This document shows positions 34,953-41,543 of a DNA stretch of 64,000 nt, piece by piece. Position 1 is the first letter of the stretch; each line of letters opens with the position of its first letter. This DNA is from CALECP01 sp964389925 (GTDB taxonomy: Bacteria > Chloroflexota > Anaerolineae > Promineifilales > Promineifilaceae). The position numbers and the translations under genes are program-made. The notes under the pieces were generated by a model that had not been told where the DNA came from, searched no databases, and worked only from the letters and a program-made list of their open reading frames with translations. The stretch is taken from positions 18,143 through 82,142 of the forward strand of contig CAYMGE010000014.1 of the NCBI GenBank assembly GCA_964389925.1. The letters are read 5' to 3'.

Positions 34953-36452
34953 TTACTCTCCTGTTGAAGGTGTTGGGAGACTTCGGCCGATAACCACCCA
35001 CACAAACATCGTCAATAAACGACCTGTCTCAAGTCCCCATGGGTAGTACTCAAACATGCCTTCTCCCACGAGTGCGAGCCATGCACACAAGCCGACGATC
35101 AGCCAACCATGTTGACTATTCCAATGTCGGAACAACCACCAAACACCCAACCCTGCAAGCAAAAACCAAACGCCGCCGCCTAAAATCCCAACCTCTGCGG
35201 CGAGCAACATTGGGACATTATGCGGATTGTCTGGACCGTTTTCTGTGGTTTTGCCCAACATTGTGAGCGGGAAATTGCCTGCACCTAACCCTTGCAATGG
35301 ACGTGCGACCAACACACCAAACGCGATTTTGTTCAGTCGCCAACGATAATTAATTGCATATTCGTCTAATAGTCTTTTTTGCACACGGGTTGTTTGTATA
35401 CTCAGCCAACTTGGCGATGGCTCTGCAACAATCTCTGGTGCTTTGGACTCTGTCTTGGGTATTGAGGTTGGCACAATTTTAGGCGGCGCAATGACTTCTG
35501 ATGGTGCCGTCTGTTCGGGTATTGGCGTTAAGATAATCTCTGGTTGTGAAGAAGTTTCGGCAACTCTTGTTTGTTCCGCTGTTCCGTTGAGCTGGGCTGC
35601 TACCTTATTTGAATAAGTGCGAAACAAGAGGCTTCCTCCTTCTTGCCGAAATAGGTGAATACTTCCAAACGCCCCAACAAGTGCAATCAACAAGATGTAA
35701 CGATAGGCGGGTCGATGCCAAAAGAACCAAATGAGGGCAATTGGTAAGGTTAGACTTAGGGCAACGGCCGATGAACGCGATGCCGTTGCAAACCAACCCG
35801 CCCACATCAACCACCAAATGGGCAAAAAGCGTTTATATTTCAAGAGCGGAACTGCAAGCAGCAACCCAACAACTAAATAGCCTGCAAACACATTTGGATG
35901 AAAGGTCATGCCAATTGCCCGCGAGACATGATAGGCAGGTTGGATCATCTCACCCGGCAAGCCAATTGGTTTGCGCGTGATTGACTGGATAATCCCCAGC
36001 ACCGATTGAATCCCTAATCCGCCAATGAAGACACCGACCATGTGAGGTAGAGAAATGGGTGCTTGTAACAAGATGCGATAGATAAGAAACGCAAGTCCCC
36101 AACGCAACGCAGTATAGAAAGCGTAATGTGGAACAATCGCTGTGACAGCTGTAAGCAATGCAATGACACACAAAGCGAGCCAAATAGTGTCAATTTCGCG
36201 TGTTTTGTTGTCGCTCAATGAAATGCGTCGCCAGTGCAGGATAAACACAGCAATGATGGCCAAATCGGATAGATACCACGTGGGCTGGGCTAATAGGGGG
36301 AATATGCCGATGGAAGAGGGTCGGCCGAAAAACCAAAAGACAGCGGTCGGCATGAGCAAGAGCAAAAGATAAACTGAGCCGCGCTGCCATGACTGCAAAA
36401 TTTTCGGCGCAAGACGATAGAGGACATTAGGTTGAGATGTTGAAAACAACAT
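34953..36452 (-). CDS. O-antigen ligase family membrane protein (Wzy/WaaL-like)
   Basis: A 499-residue protein with about twelve TM segments and a large outer loop containing Pro/Thr-rich sequence (residues 300-350) and then the family motif LQGLGAGNFP with PDNPHNVPMLLAAEVG, whose His is essential in WaaL and PglL enzymes. Such proteins ligate or polymerise lipid-linked glycans outside the membrane. It is the first gene of a leftward run that includes DUF2723, the Wzz-like and the protease genes. A hairpin lies in its leader at 36463-36496. It could be a Wzy polymerase rather than a ligase. Confidence 0.87.
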   Translation of the reverse strand: MLFSTSQPNVLYRLAPKILQSWQRGSVYLLLLLMPTAVFWFFGRPSSIGIFPLLAQPTWYLSDLAIIAVFILHWRRISLSDNKTREIDTIWLALCVIALLTAVTAIVPHYAFYTALRWGLAFLIYRILLQAPISLPHMVGVFIGGLGIQSVLGIIQSITRKPIGLPGEMIQPAYHVSRAIGMTFHPNVFAGYLVVGLLLAVPLLKYKRFLPIWWLMWAGWFATASRSSAVALSLTLPIALIWFFWHRPAYRYILLIALVGAFGSIHLFRQEGGSLLFRTYSNKVAAQLNGTAEQTRVAETSSQPEIILTPIPEQTAPSEVIAPPKIVPTSIPKTESKAPEIVAEPSPSWLSIQTTRVQKRLLDEYAINYRWRLNKIAFGVLVARPLQGLGAGNFPLTMLGKTTENGPDNPHNVPMLLAAEVGILGGGVWFLLAGLGVWWLFRHWNSQHGWLIVGLCAWLALVGEGMFEYYPWGLETGRLLTMFVWVVIGRSLPTPSTGE

Positions 36453-36462
36453 GATACACAGG

Positions 36463-36496
36463 TGTCCAGAGAGCCAGCAAGATGGTCTCTCTGGAC
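36463..36496 (-). promoter_or_regulatory. Hairpin in the leader of the polysaccharide operon
   Basis: Perfect 10-base arms GTCCAGAGAG (36463-36472) and CTCTCTGGAC (36487-36496), ending 11 bases before the ATG of the ligase gene. No U-run follows in the leftward direction. It is close enough to hide the ribosome binding site, so it may control translation. Confidence 0.45.
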
Positions 36497-36683
36497 TTAA
36501 AATATAACTTTTTTGCTTCTTTCAGGATGACCCAAGTGTAATGCAGGACTAAAATGTGAAGTAGGTGGAAAGGGGTGCAACTTCTTCGGCAATTTATCTG
36601 TTGGCAAACGTGAATTTGGCGTGATTAGGCTTGATGCGGCTCAATCATGGCGCGATTCACGCCTATCGGGGGCATATTGCGGT

Positions 36684-36699
36684 GATTTTAGCTAAAATC
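36684..36699. promoter_or_regulatory. Perfect 16-bp palindrome upstream of the TPR regulator
   Basis: GATTTTAGCTAAAATC, 34 bases before the ATG at 36734, in the divergent promoter region with the polysaccharide operon. Shape and place suit an operator for a dimeric regulator, possibly the gene's own product. Confidence 0.45.
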
Positions 36700-36733
36700 T
36701 TGTACATTAGGCGCGATAAACAGGAGATATGAG

Positions 36734-38656
36734 ATGATTAGTGCAAATAGCAACTGGAACTCGATGATAAAAGATGCGTGGCGAACATATCGGAACGAGG
36801 CCGAATTATGTCAAGTTGGGCTGGCACAGACAGACCTTGCAAAAGCATGTCTTTTGGATGGCGACAAGACAATTCACAAGCACTTTGGTGTGCAGGCTAT
36901 TCTATTATGGTCACTGTCGCAATTGGAGAAAAAAGGTTCAAAGACAAGGCGAAACCAAGCCAAAGTCTTAAAATTGCGTTATGTAGACGGAGAAACTGTG
37001 AGTTACGTTGCGAACGATTTAGACCGACCTATAAGCACGGTGAAAACGCAGCAGCGAACAGGGATACAACAAACAGCGAAAATTCTCAAGCAAGAACGTT
37101 TGGAAAAACAAGAGGTAGAATGGTATCGGTCGAAAAGCATTGAGCTTCGTATCAAGGATAGAACGGAGGCCGAAAGAAATCTCTTGTGCTTTCTGGCTGT
37201 CTTCCGCCACGTCGTCCCATTGCATGTGACGGTTTCGGCCGAAGAGATCATCTTTCAACCCTATGCGCGGACGCTGCAACAGGCCAACTTATTGCGACAA
37301 ACGGCCGATGGGCTTGAGCTACATCCAGACGTTCGGGGCATCGTCATAGGACTAGCGCCACCACAAACAATACTTGGCAATCATAAAATCGCAGCACGTT
37401 TTTATGAACGCGAGAAGGAGATTGGTGAAGCAATTTATCATTGGCAACAAGCGGGGAATCAGGCAAAAGCTGCCGACCTGTTGTTGTCACAGGCCGCACA
37501 GTTGGGAACTGGTGAGGTGTTGGCATTGCTCAATAACTTTGATCGGTCAAAGTTGCCACGCGATAGATGGGCGCAACTACAACTCTTACATGGGCAGGTG
37601 ATTGAACAATCAAAAAGGGAAAATCAGTCACTTGATGAGGCCATTGAACTGTATGAAGATGCGTTAAGCGCAAATGATTCCCTGATTCAGGCAGAGGCAT
37701 GTTATCGACTAGCATACGCATATCAGCGACGTGATGTGCAAATGGCATTGACTCACTATACATCGGCCGAACAGCTTCTGACAGAACCAACGGCGCAGTT
37801 AGGCCAACAGCTATTAGCCAATGTGCATATCAGGCGAGCGTGGATTTACATTGACCAATTGCCAGACGAGGCGTTAGCGAGGCGAGAGTTGGAGGCGGCC
37901 GAAAAATACCTGAGCTTGAATGAAGATGATAGCTGGCTACAACTGCGCTCTGATTGGCATAGCGCATGGGGAGAGTTCTTTGTCTCACATCGGCAAGCAA
38001 AAGAGGCAGAGATGGCGCGGTATCAGGCATGGTTGCTGGCACGTCGCGCAGGGGACGTGACGCGCACAATTAAGGCGGGTTACAATTTGGGTTGCGTCTA
38101 TCTACAATTAGCGCGTTTTCCGGAGGCTTATCGCTTTTTGCTAGAGAGCCAAGCATTGGCACAGGAAGCCGGCAACCAGCGCATGGTGGCTGTGTGTGAC
38201 AAAACGCTGGGTGCTTATCATGTTTTGAACGGGGAACAGTATTCGGCCGCCTTGCCACTTTACCAACAAGCGTATACCCATTTCAAGCAGAGCGGAAATA
38301 CATTTTGGCTGGCCTCAACCTGCTATGATTTGGCTGAGAGTTCAATCATGTTGGGAAAATCAAAAGCAGCGTTGACGTTTTTGGAGGAGGGGAGTCAGCT
38401 TGTCGAAGCAAAAACGGCGTTAGGGGAGGCGTTTGAGGAGTTAAGAAAGCGGTTTTTGGAGTTATCGGCCGAACTCACCCAACGTCAACGCGAAATTCTG
38501 CACTATGCTCGTACCCATGATGGCATCAAAAAACGCACCTGCCGCGATTTGCTCGACATTAGCGACCGCCAAGCGCTACGCGAACTTTCAGTCCTCGTCG
38601 AGCGCGGTCTTTTGCGCCGAACAGGTCGCGGACGAGCAACACGTTACGTCATCTAG
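36734..38656 (+). CDS. TPR-containing regulator with sigma-70 region-4-like and winged-helix ends
   Basis: A 640-residue protein. Residues about 85-120 (VLKLRYVDGETVSYVANDLDRPISTVKTQ) resemble sigma region 4 or a LuxR-type helix-turn-helix. The middle 350 residues are helical repeats typical of MalT/TPR regulators (YEREKEIGEAIYHWQQAG, AAALPLYQQAYTHF type). The end (LTQRQREILHYARTHDGIKKRTC) is a winged helix with a basic tail. No ATPase domain is seen, unlike MalT. GGAG precedes the ATG. It diverges from the polysaccharide operon, so it is a candidate regulator of it. The target is not shown by sequence. Confidence 0.75.
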   Translation: MISANSNWNSMIKDAWRTYRNEAELCQVGLAQTDLAKACLLDGDKTIHKHFGVQAILLWSLSQLEKKGSKTRRNQAKVLKLRYVDGETVSYVANDLDRPISTVKTQQRTGIQQTAKILKQERLEKQEVEWYRSKSIELRIKDRTEAERNLLCFLAVFRHVVPLHVTVSAEEIIFQPYARTLQQANLLRQTADGLELHPDVRGIVIGLAPPQTILGNHKIAARFYEREKEIGEAIYHWQQAGNQAKAADLLLSQAAQLGTGEVLALLNNFDRSKLPRDRWAQLQLLHGQVIEQSKRENQSLDEAIELYEDALSANDSLIQAEACYRLAYAYQRRDVQMALTHYTSAEQLLTEPTAQLGQQLLANVHIRRAWIYIDQLPDEALARRELEAAEKYLSLNEDDSWLQLRSDWHSAWGEFFVSHRQAKEAEMARYQAWLLARRAGDVTRTIKAGYNLGCVYLQLARFPEAYRFLLESQALAQEAGNQRMVAVCDKTLGAYHVLNGEQYSAALPLYQQAYTHFKQSGNTFWLASTCYDLAESSIMLGKSKAALTFLEEGSQLVEAKTALGEAFEELRKRFLELSAELTQRQREILHYARTHDGIKKRTCRDLLDISDRQALRELSVLVERGLLRRTGRGRATRYVI

Positions 38657-38661
38657 GAAAT

Positions 38662-38709
38662 GCGACGAACGAAGTCTCTTTGAGGAACTTCGTTCGTCGC
38701 AAAATTTTT
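38662..38709 (+). terminator. Strong terminator after the TPR regulator
   Basis: Perfect 14-base arms GCGACGAACGAAGT and ACTTCGTTCGTCGC (38662-38700), then AAAATTTTT. It overlaps the last bases of the small leftward gene and may end transcripts in both directions. Confidence 0.88.
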
Positions 38710-38809
38710 ACCAATCCTCTGTCTGATCTTTTGTGATTCTAGGCACGACAACCGCGATCACCATAATAATGAAAAATAGAATGAAAAATGCCCAGCCAAT
38801 AACTTCCAT
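38708..38809 (-). CDS. Small single-pass membrane protein, 33 residues
   Basis: Reading leftward: MEVIGWAFFILFFIIMVI then AVVVPRITKDQTEDW. One TM helix of about 20 residues with a charged C-terminal tail that should face the cytoplasm by the positive-inside rule (weak). AAGGAG lies 8 bases before the ATG (CTCCTT at 38818-38823), an ideal ribosome binding site, and the stop is followed by a strong hairpin. I do not recognise a family; it resembles small hydrophobic peptides of unknown role. It lies downstream of the shortened purH. The reading frame is too short for a firm call. Confidence 0.55.
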   Translation of the reverse strand: MEVIGWAFFILFFIIMVIAVVVPRITKDQTEDW

Positions 38810-38826
38810 ATTGAATGCTCCTTAGA

Positions 38827-38906
38827 AGTGGCTAGTGAGTAGTGGTTAGTGGCTAGTAAGAGTTGAAGTTTTCTTAACTAGCAACTAGCAACTAGCAACT
38901 AGCAAC
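38827..38906. repeat. Heptanucleotide hairpin repeat (AACTAGC type) at the end of purH
   Basis: The left arm is GTGGCTAGT/GTGGTTAGT-like (38829-38857). The right arm is AACTAGC four times plus AAC (38876-38906), so the two arms can pair. The last codon and stop codon of the leftward purH-like gene (38899-38904) lie inside the array. Confidence 0.85.
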
Positions 38907-39477
38907 GACTCAGATAATCCGCAATTGCCGTGTCGTAATCGCGGGTGTGTTGAAATGCTTTGAGTGCGAGGGCGCGGCGGGTTGGTGCGTCGATGGCGTG
39001 ATTGGCGCGGAGTTGGTCGAGGATTTGGGGATAATCGGCCGAATCCACCACTACCGCCACCCGCGCAAAGTTTTTCGCTGCCGCTCGCAACAACGTCACG
39101 CCCCCAATGTCGATCTGTTCAACCGCCTCTGCCAGCGTCACGCCAGCTTGGGCAACTGTCTGCTCAAACGGGTAGAGATTACAGACAACGAGATCGATCA
39201 TCTCGATTCCTTGCGCTGCCAAATCAGCCCGATCTCGCTCGCTGTTCTGCGCCAAGATGCCACCATGTACGGCGGGGTGGAGCGTTTTAACACGCCCACC
39301 CAATATCTCAGGCGCACCGGTCATTTCCGCCACTGACGTTACAGGCAATCCTGCCTCACGCAGCAGTCGTGCTGACCCACCACTGGCGATCAGTTCCCAA
39401 CCCATGCTCACCAATACTCGCCCAAAATCGGCGAGTCCTGTTTTGTCGTATACAGATAAAATTGCTCGTCTACTCAT
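38899..39477 (-). CDS. purH: IMP cyclohydrolase domain of PurH, without the AICAR transformylase domain
   Basis: A 192-residue MGS-like domain that closes FAICAR to IMP, the last step of purine synthesis. Visible matches are AILSVYDKTGLADFGR, ELIASGGSARLLREAG, GGRVKTLHPAVHGGIL, DLVVCNLYPFEQTVA, QIDIGGVTLLRAAAKN and AFQHTRDYDTAIADYL. Ordinary PurH is about 510-530 residues and continues with AICAR transformylase; here the frame ends right after the cyclohydrolase domain. The final Cys and stop come from a heptanucleotide repeat array. No transformylase sequence lies downstream. It may be a working stand-alone cyclohydrolase or a truncated gene. Confidence 0.9.
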   Translation of the reverse strand: MSRRAILSVYDKTGLADFGRVLVSMGWELIASGGSARLLREAGLPVTSVAEMTGAPEILGGRVKTLHPAVHGGILAQNSERDRADLAAQGIEMIDLVVCNLYPFEQTVAQAGVTLAEAVEQIDIGGVTLLRAAAKNFARVAVVVDSADYPQILDQLRANHAIDAPTRRALALKAFQHTRDYDTAIADYLSRC

Positions 39478-39539
39478 TTCGTGAAATTTACCACGAATGG
39501 AATGGTGTGACTAGCAATGGGCATTCATGTTGATGGTTG

Positions 39540-39784
39540 TCAATGCAAAAGAGTGCATTTCATTTGAGCAAAAGATGAAGGGATATAACATGTAGGGGCT
39601 AGGTAAACGGCGCATGATTTCGATAAAAGCACAAGCCAACGCCGTTTATCTCGCCCCGTTTGAGCGATGCGCCACAAAAGGGGCGAGACAAACGGCATGA
39701 ACATCATGATAATGATAGACTGCACACCGTTTGCCTAGCCCCTACCCACACGTTTTACTGATTTGAAATGCACTCAATGCAAAA
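39540..39784. mobile_element. MITE-like nested palindromic element with target duplication
   Basis: A 225-bp unit (39551-39775) with perfect 12-base terminal inverted repeats GAGTGCATTTCA and TGAAATGCACTC, flanked by the direct repeat AATGCAAAA (39542-39550 and 39776-39784). Nested inside is a 19-base inverted repeat with one mismatch, GTAGGGGCTAGGTAAACGG (39592-39610) and CCGTTTGCCTAGCCCCTAC (39727-39745), and a further inner CGCCCCGTTT/AGGGGCGAGAC pairing. No gene. It lies in the divergent region between purH and the channel gene. Confidence 0.65.
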
Positions 39785-39815
39785 TTGCGAAGGATACTAT
39801 AGATTAAGTTCAAAT

Positions 39816-39836
39816 GGTCGGATTGCCAATCCGACC
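39816..39836. repeat. Perfect short palindrome before the channel gene
   Basis: GGTCGGATTG, one base, CAATCCGACC. It lies 17 bases before the ATG at 39853, just upstream of the GGAG ribosome binding site, and could act on translation or be a dispersed REP-like sequence. Confidence 0.6.
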
Positions 39837-39852
39837 TACACAGGAGTTAGGT

Positions 39853-40905
39853 ATGCGAGGATTGCTGGTTTGCTTGGTCTTATTTGCAATTATTTTTGTC
39901 GGGCGGCAATCGGTATTTGGACAGAATGAGCCGCTAGTGGTGGCAATTCGGCCGATTGAACCATTTGTCATCCCCACCAATGCAGGTTATGGTGGCTTTA
40001 GCATTGAGTTGTGGGAAGCAATTGCAAGTGATTTGGAAGTTGAGTTTACATATCTTGAAGTTGGAACAGTCCAAGATATGTTGGAAGCTGTTGAGACAGG
40101 AGCAGCCGATGTCGCTATTGGCAACATCAGCATCACGGCCGAACGAGAGGAACGCATCGACTTCTCCCACTCGATGTTTAATTCTGGGTTGCAAATTTTG
40201 ACGCTCTCTCGTTCAGGTGACTCTATCATCAACACATTTCGCTCCATCTTTTCACCACTCATGTTACGGGTTCTAGGCGTTGGCCTCATCATTTTACTCA
40301 TTGTCGCCCACATCATTTGGCTCATTGAGCGGCACGAGAACTCTGACTTTCACCAAGACTATTTGCATGGAATTGCGGAAGCCCTCTACTGGTCGGTTGT
40401 GACGTTGACGACGGTTGGGTATGGCGATAAGGTGACGAAGAAACCACTCGGCCGACTCATAACCATTTTGTGGATGCTGGCGAGCGTCGTTCTCATCTCC
40501 TATTTCACAGCAGCAGCCACAACCTCTCTAACTGTCAATGCGTTGAACAGCAGGATTAGTGATCCAAGCGATTTGGGCAACAAACGAATCGGAACATTGG
40601 CGGGGACAACATCGGCCGATTATCTGACCACACGTGGCCTCAGCTTCTATCCTTATGATGACATTCCAAGCGCAATTACTGCGCTTTCAGACGGTATAAT
40701 CGAAGCAGTTGTCTATGATGCGCCTGTTTTAGAATATCATGCTACTCGGTCAGGCAATAGACGACTACAGTTAGTTGAACCTATTTTTCAAACGGAAGAT
40801 TACGGTATCGTCGTCGCCAATGGCAGCAGTTTGCGAGACCCAATCAATCAAGCCTTGCTCCTCCTGCGCGAATCTGGTCGTTTCATAGATTTACAACTGC
40901 CCTAG
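39853..40905 (+). CDS. GluR0-type ligand-gated potassium channel (prokaryotic ionotropic glutamate receptor)
   Basis: A 350-residue protein with the order S1, M1, pore, M2, S2 of cyanobacterial GluR0. After a signal peptide (LLVCLVLFAIIFVGRQSVFG), S1 is a periplasmic amino-acid-binding lobe (about 28-122) with ITAERE (Arg98, the likely alpha-carboxylate ligand) and IDFSHSMF. M1 spans about 136-158. The pore helix and filter TTVGYGD (186-192) are those of potassium channels, M2 spans 200-223, and S2 holds the amine-contact motif VVYDAPVLEY. There is no M3. GGAG lies before the ATG at 39853; the ATG at 39814 precedes a palindrome. The ligand is probably an amino acid. Confidence 0.9.
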   Translation: MRGLLVCLVLFAIIFVGRQSVFGQNEPLVVAIRPIEPFVIPTNAGYGGFSIELWEAIASDLEVEFTYLEVGTVQDMLEAVETGAADVAIGNISITAEREERIDFSHSMFNSGLQILTLSRSGDSIINTFRSIFSPLMLRVLGVGLIILLIVAHIIWLIERHENSDFHQDYLHGIAEALYWSVVTLTTVGYGDKVTKKPLGRLITILWMLASVVLISYFTAAATTSLTVNALNSRISDPSDLGNKRIGTLAGTTSADYLTTRGLSFYPYDDIPSAITALSDGIIEAVVYDAPVLEYHATRSGNRRLQLVEPIFQTEDYGIVVANGSSLRDPINQALLLLRESGRFIDLQLP

Positions 40906-41013
40906 AATAACATTACAACTCTCTTAAACGCTAGAATTCAACTGCGTAAATCGGGTTCAATAGGTGAATAACGTTGCGAGATGTTGAGTTGCAAAGACTT
41001 TACACTGACAACT

Positions 41014-41472
41014 ATGGAAAACCATTACACTGATAAAATCAGCGATTACGTTTTGGGGATGTTGGACTCGGCCGACATTCCCCACCTAGAAAAACACGCA
41101 CAGTGCTGTGAGACATGCCGCACCGCTATCGCGCAGGAGCGGCAACTGTTGGCACAAATTAGCGCGACATTTACCGTCATGCCACAGCCAACACACGCTC
41201 GCTTGATGCGGCTGATGCCCGCACCGCCAACAGCACGCCGCACGTTCAATCAAGCGTGGCAACGCGCCGTGACCGTGATGGCGATGGCAATCTTTCTGTT
41301 GATTGGCGGATTTACGTTGCGGCCGAATGGCTCAACACCCATCATTGCCAGCCCTGCCCCGTCGATGGTCGCACTCACGGCAACGGTGACAACGGCCGCG
41401 CCAACTTCTACACCAACGCAATTAGCACAAGGCGTGTTTGTCACGCCAGTTCCCAAACCTGATGGGTATTAA
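41014..41472 (+). CDS. Putative anti-sigma factor, zinc-finger (zf-HC2) type
   Basis: A 152-residue membrane protein. The N-terminal zinc-binding motif is H-x3-C with an extra Cys (EKHAQCCETCRTA) after DYVLGMLDSAD. One TM helix follows (AVTVMAMAIFLLIGGFTL) and then a Thr/Pro-rich outer tail. This is the layout of anti-sigma factors that hold an ECF sigma at the membrane, but no sigma gene is adjacent. The start at 41014 matches the family; a TACACT box (41001-41006) ends 7 bases before it, so the mRNA may be leaderless. An ATG at 40981 would add 11 residues. Confidence 0.65.
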   Translation: MENHYTDKISDYVLGMLDSADIPHLEKHAQCCETCRTAIAQERQLLAQISATFTVMPQPTHARLMRLMPAPPTARRTFNQAWQRAVTVMAMAIFLLIGGFTLRPNGSTPIIASPAPSMVALTATVTTAAPTSTPTQLAQGVFVTPVPKPDGY

Positions 41473-41489
41473 GAAATAAAACGACTTAG

Positions 41490-41534
41490 GGGCATAGCGT
41501 GCTATGCCCTAGAATTGGCGCAACACGTTGCGCC
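41490..41534. repeat. Two tandem short palindromes
   Basis: GGGCATAGC, two bases, GCTATGCCC (41490-41509), then GGCGCAAC, two bases, GTTGCGCC (41517-41534), followed by CCTACC. It fills the space between the anti-sigma-like gene and the start at 41544. Same pattern as 60837-60874. Confidence 0.8.
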
Positions 41535-41543
41535 CCTACCATC

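Noticed and set aside
38827..38906. CRISPR or tRNA-like structure
   Set aside because: 7-bp direct units with an inverted arm; no spacer pattern and no cloverleaf.
41499..41543. Earlier start for the TIGR03663 protein
   Set aside because: It runs through two tandem palindromes; the ATG at 41544 follows them and precedes the first plausible protein sequence.
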